From Chlorophyllum brunneum (taxonomy: Eukaryota > Basidiomycota > Agaricomycetes > Agaricales > Agaricaceae): a DNA stretch of 64,000 bases. The DNA is taken from contig OY756142.1 in assembly GCA_963576785.1 (NCBI GenBank), forward strand, positions 2,604,001 to 2,668,000, written 5' to 3'. Below, piece by piece: positions 22,302 to 30,739 of this stretch. A model generated the notes under the pieces. That model saw only the letters and a list, made by a program, of their open reading frames with translations, was not told the DNA's origin and ran no database searches. The number at the start of each line of letters is the position of its first letter. Positions within the stretch are counted from its first letter, which is position 1. Position numbers and translations under genes: made by a program.

Positions 22302-23573
22302 ATGAGCAGCAGTAGCTCATCGAGAACACCGAGAAGACAGAGAGCTCCGAGACCAACAGACATCCAGGGTTCACCCGTAGCAACAGGATCCAAACGATCA
22401 ACAGAACCAGAAATCCCTGAAGGCCTTAAACGGCAGAAATCCGAACACAGCGTAGACGAGACCACAGCTCTATTTGAAACCAAATTCGACACAGAAGTCG
22501 CCGAGAACACATCCGATATAGATATCGCCGAAACCTACGAGGAAGAATCCGAACACAGCACAGACGAAGAACCAGCTCCGGTTGAAGAAGAAATCGACAC
22601 AGCTTTATTCGAAGCCGAATTCGACACAGAAGTCGCCGACGCCACAGACGATATAGAAATCGCAGAGACTTATGAAAACGAACACAGCGAATCAGAGTTA
22701 GAACCAGAGATGACAGACGAAGTCAACGTACCAAAAAACCTAGCCCCGGAACCAGGATATTTCAATGGGGATAGGACCAAATTTGACGATTGGTGGAGAG
22801 CCATATCCTTATGGCTAATGTTCAACAAGATAGACGAAGAAGAACAGAAAATAGTAGCCATTCTGGCAAGGATGAAAGGAGGACTAGCAGGTCCTTACGC
22901 CAACACGCAACTACAAGCCATCCAGAATAAGAAAACACCGGCTTGGGAGGACTTTACGAAAGAAGTAGAAGCCACATTCTCCTTGGGGAATAGGAAAGCC
23001 ATAGCAGAAGGAGAAATAGAGACGTTCAAACAGGGAAAGAAGAACACAGCAGACTTCTTAATCGAATTCGAAGCATTGAGAGCCCAAGCAGGAACAGACG
23101 ACACACACGCGATATTCCTTCTCAAGCGCCACACCCGAGCAGACATTATTCGAACCATAGTAGGTTACCCGACAACCTCCGTCCCAACAACATACAGCAA
23201 ATGGAAAACCACGATCCTCGCAGTAGGACAAGGTTACGAAGCAACGGACATCACTAGAGGAGATGTCAAAACCACCACCGGAGTTATCTATGGGGGAAGA
23301 GGACAACCCATGGAGATAGGACGACAAAGGGCAGACACCGATCAGACTGGAAAACCGAGGTGCTACAATTGTAACCTCTATGGGCATATTGCCAAATACT
23401 GCAGGAAGAAGACAAAAGTCACGTACACCAAAATAACGTGTTACAATTGCGGTAAACAAGGCCACATCTCGAAGAACTGCCGGGCACCCAAGAAAGCCCA
23501 TATCAGAGAAGTCAACGAGGATGATGAACAAGAAATAGAGGAGAAAGAGGATTTTGTCGAAGGCTCCGAGTAG
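22302..23573 (+). CDS. Gag protein of the gypsy element
   Basis: 423 aa, starting at an ATG followed by a serine run. The N-terminal third is acidic with repeated motifs (ALFETKFDTEVAE and ALFEAEFDTEVAD), which looks like an internal duplication. The middle (about 140-290) resembles the helical capsid region of Ty3/gypsy Gag (FDDWWRAISLWLMFN, then TADFLIEFEALRAQAG). Two CCHC zinc knuckles follow: CYNCNLYGHIAKYC (about 352-365) and CYNCGKQGHISKNC (about 380-393); these bind RNA during packaging. The last codons carry the slippery site for entry into pol. The stop is TAG at 23571-23573. Confidence 0.92.
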   Translation: MSSSSSSRTPRRQRAPRPTDIQGSPVATGSKRSTEPEIPEGLKRQKSEHSVDETTALFETKFDTEVAENTSDIDIAETYEEESEHSTDEEPAPVEEEIDTALFEAEFDTEVADATDDIEIAETYENEHSESELEPEMTDEVNVPKNLAPEPGYFNGDRTKFDDWWRAISLWLMFNKIDEEEQKIVAILARMKGGLAGPYANTQLQAIQNKKTPAWEDFTKEVEATFSLGNRKAIAEGEIETFKQGKKNTADFLIEFEALRAQAGTDDTHAIFLLKRHTRADIIRTIVGYPTTSVPTTYSKWKTTILAVGQGYEATDITRGDVKTTTGVIYGGRGQPMEIGRQRADTDQTGKPRCYNCNLYGHIAKYCRKKTKVTYTKITCYNCGKQGHISKNCRAPKKAHIREVNEDDEQEIEEKEDFVEGSE

Positions 23574-23590
23574 GCGCAAACCCGCGAGCC
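23549..23590 (+). promoter_or_regulatory. -1 ribosomal frameshift site: slippery heptamer plus downstream stem
   Basis: The heptamer G GAT TTT (23549-23555) is in the correct phase for -1 slippage: gag reads GAT TTT. After a 6-nt spacer, GGCTC (23562-23566) can pair with GAGCC (23586-23590), with an inner GCG/CGC pairing (23574-23576 with 23583-23585). The pol frame is open from 23528 and overlaps the end of gag, as -1 frameshifting requires. GGAUUUU is a known slippery sequence in some plant RNA viruses (from memory). Confidence 0.7.
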
Positions 23591-26500
23591 AATAAACCTA
23601 GAGTTTCTATTTTATCCCACAATAGACGATATGTGATTCCCCAAAAACGAAACTCTACGCGCGAACTTCTCCTCGACTCAACAATCCAGACAAGAAAAGG
23701 ATGCAGACAAATCACAACCCTCGTAGACTCCGGATGCACCCACACGTGCATAGCACAACGAACAATAGACGAAGAACAGATCCCGACTAAACCTCTGGAA
23801 ACCCCAATCAGAGTGATCAATGCCGACAGCACAGAAAATAAAAAGGGAGAAATAACGGACAAGGCACAACTGGTATTAAACAACGGCAACCACACGGAAC
23901 AAATCGACGCTCTAGTAACACAATTGGAAAGCGCGGACTTATACTTGGGACACGATTGGCTGGTTAAACATAACCCGGAAATCGATTGGAACAATCATGT
24001 CATACGATTCACGAGATGTCCAGAAGATTGCAAAATATCACATAGTGACATACGGTTCAACGAGAAAATACGGACAGTCAAGGAACACATTGAAGAGAAA
24101 AAGGCAGATCGGACGAACGATGAAGATCTACCACCATACCTCCAACAGTACACCCATCTATTCAACAAAAAGAACTTTGATAATCTACCAGCACACACGG
24201 TATGGGACCACGAGATAAACCTGTCAGAAGATGCACCTCCGATACTGCAGTCCAAAGTTTACCCAATGACAATAACGGAAAAACAGGAACTACAAAAATT
24301 CCTCGATGAATACCTCGCCTCAGGACGTATCAGACCATCACAGTCCCCCTACGCCACCCCATGCTTCTTTATACCGAAAAAAGACGGAACAAAACGCCTG
24401 GTACAAGACTACAAGAAACTGAATGAACACACCATCAAAGATAAAACGCCACTACCACTTATAAGCGAGGTTCTAGACCGACTAAAGGACGCAAAAGTGT
24501 TTAATAAGCTCGACATCATTTGGGGATACAACAACGTCAGTATCAGAGAAGGAGACGAATGGAAGGCCGCGTTCGTAACAAACAATGGATTATTTGAACC
24601 TACGGTCATGTTCTTTGGAATGAGCAATTCACCGGCAACCTTCCAAAGAATGATGAACACGATATTCCGAGAACTATTACATGAAGGAACGCTTGTCAAC
24701 TACATGGACGATTTCGTCATTCCAGGAACCACACAAGAAGAACTCGAGGAAAGAACGACTCGGTTCTTAGACATTGCAGCCAAACACCAGCTCTACTTCA
24801 AACGATCAAAATGTATGTTCGACGCAAAAGAAATACCCATACTGGGCTTTGTGGTGGGACAGGGTAGCGTTAAAATGGAGGAAGAGAAGGTGAAAGCAGT
24901 AAGGGAATGGCCAACACCCAAATCTGTGAAAGATGTCGAAAAATTCCTCGGCTTCGCAAATTTCTACCGACGATTCATACAAGACTTCAGTAACATAGCG
25001 ACACCACTACATGAACTCAAAAAGAAAAACACACAATGGTCATGGTTAGAACGGCAACAGCAAGCATTTGAAGAAATCAAGAAGAAAATCACGAGCGAAC
25101 CAGTACTAGCGATGCCCCGAGATAAAGGACAATATAGAGTGGAAGTAGACGCATCAGGATACGGAGTAGGAGCAGTATTATCACAAGACCAGGATAACCA
25201 ATGGCACCCAATCGCCTTCCACTCAAGAACAATGACACCGGCAGAACGAAATTACCAAATCTACGACAAAGAATTATTGGCAATCCGAGAAGCAATCAAA
25301 ACTTGGAGACAATATCTACTCGACGCCGACAAACCATTCGAGATATGGACGGACCACAAGAACTTGGAATATTTTAGGAAACCGCAACAACTCACCGGGC
25401 AACAAGCGAGATGGCAACTGGAACTACAGGAATATCACTACACGTTAAAACACATACCCGGTAAAACAAACACAAAAGCAGATGTGTTATCAAGACTAGC
25501 GAAAACGGACACAACCAAAGACAACACAGATATCACGCTATTACCTGACCACTTATTCGACAACACTACCACCGAGATCAGACAGATGTGGGATATATCG
25601 GGAGAAGAAGACCTGAAACACCGACTACGAAAGGAGCAGAAGAGAGAAACACAGTGGTTAAGAGAAAAGGAGAAACGACCAGAGGAGATATGGGAAACTG
25701 ATGGATTACCCATCTTCGAAGGAAGAATATATGTACCACCAAACACCGAATTACGCCAAGAAATACTCCAACAACACCACGACAAAACGGACGTAGGACA
25801 CCCGGGACAACACAGAATGATCGAACTCCTCAAAAGGACATATTGGTGGCCACAAATGCGCAATGATGTTAAACGATACATCAAGGGATGTGACACATGT
25901 CAGCGAAACAAAATACTCCGAACACGACCCACCACACATCTCCACCCACTACCAATACCCAACGGACCATGGGAAGAGATATCAATTGACATGATAGGAC
26001 CACTGCCAGAATCGGAGGGATACGACGCGATACTTGTCATCGTTGATCGTTTCAGCAAAATGATCAGACTACGGGCAGTTAATACCACCCTATCATCTGA
26101 GGAGTTAGGAGATATATATCGGGACGACATATGGAGACAACATGGGATACCACGCAGGATCATCAGTGACAGAGGTCCACAATTCGCATCAAAATTCATG
26201 GCAGAACTTTGCAGAGCAACCGGCACCCAACGTAACCTATCCATGGCATACCATCCACAAACAGACGGTCAAACGGAGCGCATCAACCAAGAGGTTGAGA
26301 CCTACCTCAGGAATGTAATCAATCATGCACAGAACAACTGGAAGAAATGGCTTAGCACGGCAGAATTCCAGTATAACGATAAAACACATAGTGCCACAGG
26401 ACATTCACCGTTCCAGATAGTATACGGACGACACCCATGGAAAGGAGACATCTCAAACGAGATCAAGGCTCCAGCAATCACGGAAAGAATACAAGAACTA

Positions 26501-27055
26501 CAAGACATACGCCAAGAGACGATCAAGATGCTCCAACAAAACCAGGTACAGATGGAAAAGCGGAACAGCACAAAACCAGAACACGAGTACCAAGCAGGAG
26601 ACCAAATTTGGCTGGAAGCAGACAATATTAAGACAACAAGACCAACGAAAAAACTAGATCACAAGAGATACGGACCCTTTCGAGTAAAAGAAAAAATAGG
26701 AGAAACAAGCTACCGCCTGGAGCTACCTGAAACATGGGCGATACACGACGTGTTCAACAGCAGACTACTTTCCCCCTATCATAACCCCGAGTATGACAGC
26801 CAGCGCACTCCACCACCACCGATCCCCGAGATAGTCAATGATGAGGAACACTACGAAGTAGATGAAATCCGAGGACACCGCACAAAAGGGAAACGAAAAC
26901 AGTACCTAGTACACTGGAAAGGATATACGTCCGAAGAAGATACATGGGAAGACGAAACAAACTTAGACAGCGCCAAGGAAGCGGTACAAGAATTCATAAG
27001 CAAGATTTCGAGGACGAAACCTATAAAAAGGGGAGGTAAAAAGCAGCAATTATGA
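23555..27055 (+). CDS. Pol polyprotein of the gypsy element (PR-RT-RH-IN-chromodomain)
   Basis: Pol lies in the -1 frame relative to gag and is open from 23528 to the TGA at 27053-27055. No good ATG occurs near its start, so it is probably made as a Gag-Pol fusion through the heptamer at 23549; I set the start there. Domains: aspartic protease (LVDSGCTHT, about 23720), reverse transcriptase with catalytic YMDD (24701-24712), RNase H (VEVDASGYGVGAVLSQ, about 25141), and integrase with an HHCC zinc domain (about 25775-25910). The integrase D,D-35-E core follows (SIDMIGPLP, ISDRGPQF, NQEVETYLR; about 25980-26300), then a GPF module (KRYGPFRVKEKIG) and a C-terminal chromodomain (YLVHWKGYTSEEDTWED, about 26850-27000), which usually guides integration to chromatin. 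I see no internal stop. Confidence 0.93.
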   Translation, partial: CRRLRVGANPRANKPRVSILSHNRRYVIPQKRNSTRELLLDSTIQTRKGCRQITTLVDSGCTHTCIAQRTIDEEQIPTKPLETPIRVINADSTENKKGEITDKAQLVLNNGNHTEQIDALVTQLESADLYLGHDWLVKHNPEIDWNNHVIRFTRCPEDCKISHSDIRFNEKIRTVKEHIEEKKADRTNDEDLPPYLQQYTHLFNKKNFDNLPAHTVWDHEINLSEDAPPILQSKVYPMTITEKQELQKFLDEYLASGRIRPSQSPYATPCFFIPKKDGTKRLVQDYKKLNEHTIKDKTPLPLISEVLDRLKDAKVFNKLDIIWGYNNVSIREGDEWKAAFVTNNGLFEPTVMFFGMSNSPATFQRMMNTIFRELLHEGTLVNYMDDFVIPGTTQEELEERTTRFLDIAAKHQLYFKRSKCMFDAKEIPILGFVVGQGSVKMEEEKVKAVREWPTPKSVKDVEKFLGFANFYRRFIQDFSNIATPLHELKKKNTQWSWLERQQQAFEEIKKKITSEPVLAMPRDKGQYRVEVDASGYGVGAVLSQDQDNQWHPIAFHSRTMTPAERNYQIYDKELLAIREAIKTWRQYLLDADKPFEIWTDHKNLEYFRKPQQLTGQQARWQLELQEYHYTLKHIPGKTNTKADVLSRLAKTDTTKDNTDITLLPDHLFDNTTTEIRQMWDISGEEDLKHRLRKEQKRETQWLREKEKRPEEIWETDGLPIFEGRIYVPPNTELRQEILQQHHDKTDVGHPGQHRMIELLKRTYWWPQMRNDVKRYIKGCDTCQRNKILRTRPTTHLHPLPIPNGPWEEISIDMIGPLPESEGYDAILVIVDRFSKMIRLRAVNTTLSSEELGDIYRDDIWRQHGIPRRIISDRGPQFASKFMAELCRATGTQRNLSMAYHPQTDGQTERINQEVETYLRNVINHAQNNWKKWLSTAEFQYNDKTHSATGHSPFQIVYGRHPWKGDISNEIKAPAITERIQELQDIRQETIKMLQQNQVQMEKRNSTKPEHEYQAGDQIWLEADNIKTTRPTKKLDHKRYGPFRVKEKIGETSYRLELPETWAIHDVFNSRLLSPYHNPEYDSQRTPPPPIPEIVNDEEHYEVDEIRGHRTKGKRKQYLVHWKGYTSEEDTWEDETNLDSAKEAVQEFISKISRTKPIKRGGKKQQL

Positions 27056-27152
27056 ACAGCAAACCTCGCATCTCAAGTAACCACTACACTCACCGCATCA
27101 CTCGTAGTATTCACTTCACCCTTGATTTCGCCAACTATCTATACAACACACC

Positions 27153-27989
27153 ATGCCTGCTGAACGCCAACTTACCCCCTACCCATACCTCAAAGAATTT
27201 GAAGAACTCGTACCAGAAAGGACCAACCATGAAGAAATCGTAGAAGGAGAAACCCTAGTCGACACCATAATACTATTGGGAGCAGCAGTAAAAGCAACCC
27301 AAGAAGGAGCCTCGAAAATTATGGACACATTATCCGAAGCCACTCCAAGACTCAATCAGTTCATCATCGACGAAGGAAGGAGAGACCAACTGGAGAGGCA
27401 CTTGTACGAGATCAACGACGACTTACAACTCCTCGTTATTTCCAACATACGAGCTCGGATGCACAGTATCCTTGTAGCTCTAGCCGAACGACTCAATACG
27501 TATGAATCAAGAAGCACAGATAACCTCTCCCACCACATCGTTAATCGACTACTCGTTAGTAACGACCCGTTCCCCATCCAACACCACATCTGCCACACAT
27601 GCGAACAAAAGACTCAAGAAAGAACCGTCGCTGACCAGCTACTCCACCCCGACATCGAAGAAGAAGTCGCTCACCTCCAAACCATACTCACCACGGTAGT
27701 ACCCCCCATCACACCCATGACTTTCCACCCGCCGACAGGATATAATACGTTAAAATCAGAAGGTGAAAAGGACAACGATTACTGGAAGGACATCGTGTAC
27801 AAACTGTTAAACAATCACACCAACGATAACACCACGTACAACAATCACACCCACTTCCTGTTCAAAGAAGGACCGCCACACGCACCCCTCTGGATTGGCT
27901 TACGCCGTGTTGACAAAACACCTCTCATCGGAGGAAACAAAAAGGACTTGGCCAGAGCCCTGGGCGCGGCCGTACCTATGAACGAGTGA
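27153..27989 (+). CDS. Third ORF of the gypsy element, unknown function
   Basis: 278 aa, between pol and the 3' LTR, where retroviruses carry env. I do not recognise it. It starts MPAERQLTPYPYLKEF and looks mostly helical. It has one close Cys/His cluster (HHICHTCEQK, about 145-154) and an Asn/Thr/His-rich stretch (about 215-235), and ends with PLWIGLRRVDKTPLIGG. There is no signal peptide or hydrophobic segment long enough for a membrane anchor, so it is not an envelope protein by inspection. It shares the A-rich codon use of gag and pol. It could be expressed from a spliced or internal mRNA. Being open for 837 nt in an element with identical LTRs proves little by itself; conservation in sister copies is the needed test. 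Confidence 0.65.
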   Translation: MPAERQLTPYPYLKEFEELVPERTNHEEIVEGETLVDTIILLGAAVKATQEGASKIMDTLSEATPRLNQFIIDEGRRDQLERHLYEINDDLQLLVISNIRARMHSILVALAERLNTYESRSTDNLSHHIVNRLLVSNDPFPIQHHICHTCEQKTQERTVADQLLHPDIEEEVAHLQTILTTVVPPITPMTFHPPTGYNTLKSEGEKDNDYWKDIVYKLLNNHTNDNTTYNNHTHFLFKEGPPHAPLWIGLRRVDKTPLIGGNKKDLARALGAAVPMNE

Positions 27990-28083
27990 ACACTCGTCGC
28001 ATTTTCTTACCATCACCAAATCCCATATGCTCTATTCTACAAAGGACCTTTACAGTAATACGTATCATGAGGACATGAAGCTT

Positions 28084-28093
28084 GAAAAGGAGG
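28084..28093 (+). promoter_or_regulatory. Polypurine tract
   Basis: GAAAAGGAGG lies 3 nt upstream of the 3' LTR. It is the expected primer site for plus-strand DNA synthesis in LTR retrotransposons. Confidence 0.75.
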
Positions 28094-28096
28094 TAT

Positions 28097-28405
28097 TGTT
28101 ACGAATCATAGACCGTTCATTCCTATCATTCCTATCATGCACCCGTTACCTCGTGTACCCTCATACTCGTTTCATCTTCTGTATCACCCTAGAGGCTGTG
28201 CCTCCTACCTGACTCGTTCTACTCGTCTCCTATGACTCCGTTACTCGACTCCCTTATTATTAGCCTCTACCACTAGTATATAAAGTGTAGTAATACTTGA
28301 TGTATTCCTTACACTTTACCAATCGTATCATCCCTTCTTCCTTTCTCCACTTCCTTTCCTTTATCCAAAGGCTTGCAACCTGAGTCAGAGACTAAGGTCG
28401 TAACA
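28097..28405 (+). repeat. 3' LTR of the gypsy element
   Basis: 309 bp. I found no difference from 21900-22208 on direct comparison. It is followed by the target duplication ATCCC (28406-28410). Confidence 0.95.
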
Positions 28406-30739
28406 ATCCCAAGTCGATCGAAGGATTTGAGTCTTGTCTTGCACATGTGAAGTAAAAGATCTCCGACTTGCCATGTTCAATTTCCAGGCCGAATTCGTTC
28501 ATGAGCCACTCCATTTCGCGGTACATGTGTTGCAAGATTTCCACGTTCTTTTCCAGAGACGGGGATTGCACGACCAGAGTGCCATCGTCGACGAACGACA
28601 GGACATCGAAGTCCCACTTGTCGCGGTGTTCCTCCATACGGATGTCAAAGACGTGTAAGAGGGGGGCGAGGAATAGGGCGGAGAGGATAGGGCTGAGGGC
28701 TGAGCCTTGACCTACTCCTACCACTGCGTCAAATTCCGGGGAAGTCTCATTGTTCCACCGGTAGGTGGTGCGGCGTTCTTTGAGGTAGTTGTTGAAGAAC
28801 GCAGTGACCTGAGGGGGAAATCCTTGTTGTCGTAGAATTTTGATGAGGAGATCGTGGTTGAGGGAGAGGAAGAATTGGGCCACGTCAAACGCGAGCACCA
28901 ACGTCTTCTTCTTCTTCATCCAAGCTCCCCGAATAATGTGTGTCAGGAAGAGACCCGCGTCCTCAGTGGACCTTTGGCGGATCGCTCCCAATTGGTGTGG
29001 ATGGAGGACCTTGAATTTAACGGCCTTGAATTGGAGTCATTTAGCAAGCATTTTCTCTATTAGCTTGCCGAACGTGTTGAGGAGGACGATCGGTCGGAAC
29101 GCCTTTGGAGTGGAGTAGTCGGGTTTGTTGGGTTTTGGAATGATCACCGACGTTGACTTTTTGAAGTGGGTAGGCCAGTACCCGATGTTCAGACATGCAC
29201 TACCGATTTTGAGGAGTAGACCGGCGCAAGTTTCATCAGTGACGATCTGTTTGAGATGGGACCAGGAAATATGGTCGGGACCGGGGGAGGAAGAATTTGA
29301 GATATCCTTGAGTGACTCCATCATCTCAATGAGAGAGAAATCAACCCAAGTCCTATTCTCCATTCCATTTGGGGGAGGGAGCTTGTCCAGAACTGCCGTG
29401 TTTGTTGGTCTATCACGGGCAGCGTTGTAGTGGGAGTCGAGAGCCGTCCACAGGTTGTCTAGTGTGAGACAAGGTCAGCCGTTATGATGCATGGCTTCCG
29501 TGGCCGGGAGTGCGTGGTTTTTAACCCATGGCATGAGATCCCACAGGCATTTTCGGTCGACAGAGATTTCTTGTATCTTCTTGTCGAAGTATGTTCTTTT
29601 CGTCTTCCTTGTGGTCTTGCGAAAAGCGTTCCACTTGCGCTTGTTCTTTCGGTCCACGCGGTGCATAGCGAGTGCGGCCGAGCACTCCTCGTTCCACCAG
29701 GTCTTGGATCTAGTGGTGATCTTGGTCTTCTTCGCATTTTGAGTCCACGATCTGTCAAACAAAACTCCCAATTCGGCAACAGCTCTCTCCAGCTCATCTG
29801 CATCATTCATCGGCCAGTTCTTGTTCTTGATTCCCTCTACGATGTCTGTCAGGAACCTGGTCTCCTCTTCCGAATCCTTGGGGATGGTCAATCTTTTGAT
29901 GACGACATCTATCTGTGGAATAGGTAACCTGATTAGCAGGGGGGCATGGTCCGAATTGTACCAATCACTATCCTGGATAGCGTGGGAGGGAATGTGTGGA
30001 AGCGTTCCCGAAACGAAGATCAAGTCGATGACCGTGTCTGGTAAGTTGGGGTCCGAGGCATATCGGGTCGGCTTAGCCTCAGACAGAGTTGTCCTCACTA
30101 GATTGAGGGCTTCGGTGACCATAAGAAGTTGGTCCGCACTTGCTGGATGTTGATCCATCGAAGGGTCCCAGAATTCCGATCTGATGTTGATGTCTCCTCC
30201 CAAAAGAAGAAAAGGCGGGAGGTTGAAGAGTCGCTCCTCGAAGAAGTGGAGCGCAGTGTTATGGCTGTTGTTATAGACGTTTAGCAGCAGTAGTTCTTCT
30301 CCTCCCGCATATAGAGATATACACAGGAGGTCTCGATGGTCGATTACGTCTCTTTGGATGGAAGGTCGGAGTCATTTCAGCCTTTTGTGAGCAAAGGCGA
30401 GGACTCGCGGAGTGGTATGGTGTTCCATATTGACCGTACGTTGAGGGTATCATCAGCGTCCCACCTGCAGGACTTCTTCGGCGATAATTGGATATGAAAG
30501 GAGCGTCCAGTCCAGGTGAACTGGGCCTCCTACAAGAGGTGAACCATTGTTAGAGACAGATGAGGGAATGTCTCGGAGGTATCTCCAAGGGGGTTCTTGT
30601 ATGAGGAGGAGGTCAACATCACCTCTATGCGCAAGGACTGTCTCCATCACTCCATACAATTTTCCTACATTGTGAGAGCAGACCTTCAACTCGTTCAGGA
30701 GTGAACGGGGAGGCCTGTCTTGCTCGTCGGGGACGTTAT

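Larger units (their letters stand above)
21900..28405 (+). mobile_element. Intact Ty3/gypsy chromovirus-type LTR retrotransposon (6506 bp)
   Basis: Order: 5' LTR, PBS, gag, -1 frameshift site, pol (protease, RT, RNase H, integrase, chromodomain), a third ORF, polypurine tract, 3' LTR. The two 309-bp LTRs appear identical when compared base by base. The 5-bp target duplication is perfect, and every catalytic motif I checked is present, so the insertion looks recent and possibly active. The C-terminal chromodomain and the self-priming arrangement place it near the Tf1/sushi group (family knowledge). The coding strand is A-rich, unlike the host genes. Confidence 0.93.

Noticed and set aside
27052..27243. 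A 63-aa ORF whose ATG overlaps the pol stop (ATGA)
   Set aside because: It is low in complexity, in a different frame from the longer third ORF, and largely overlaps it; likely chance.
27153..27989. Env-like protein
   Set aside because: The position fits, but there is no signal peptide, no transmembrane helix and no conserved cysteine pattern.
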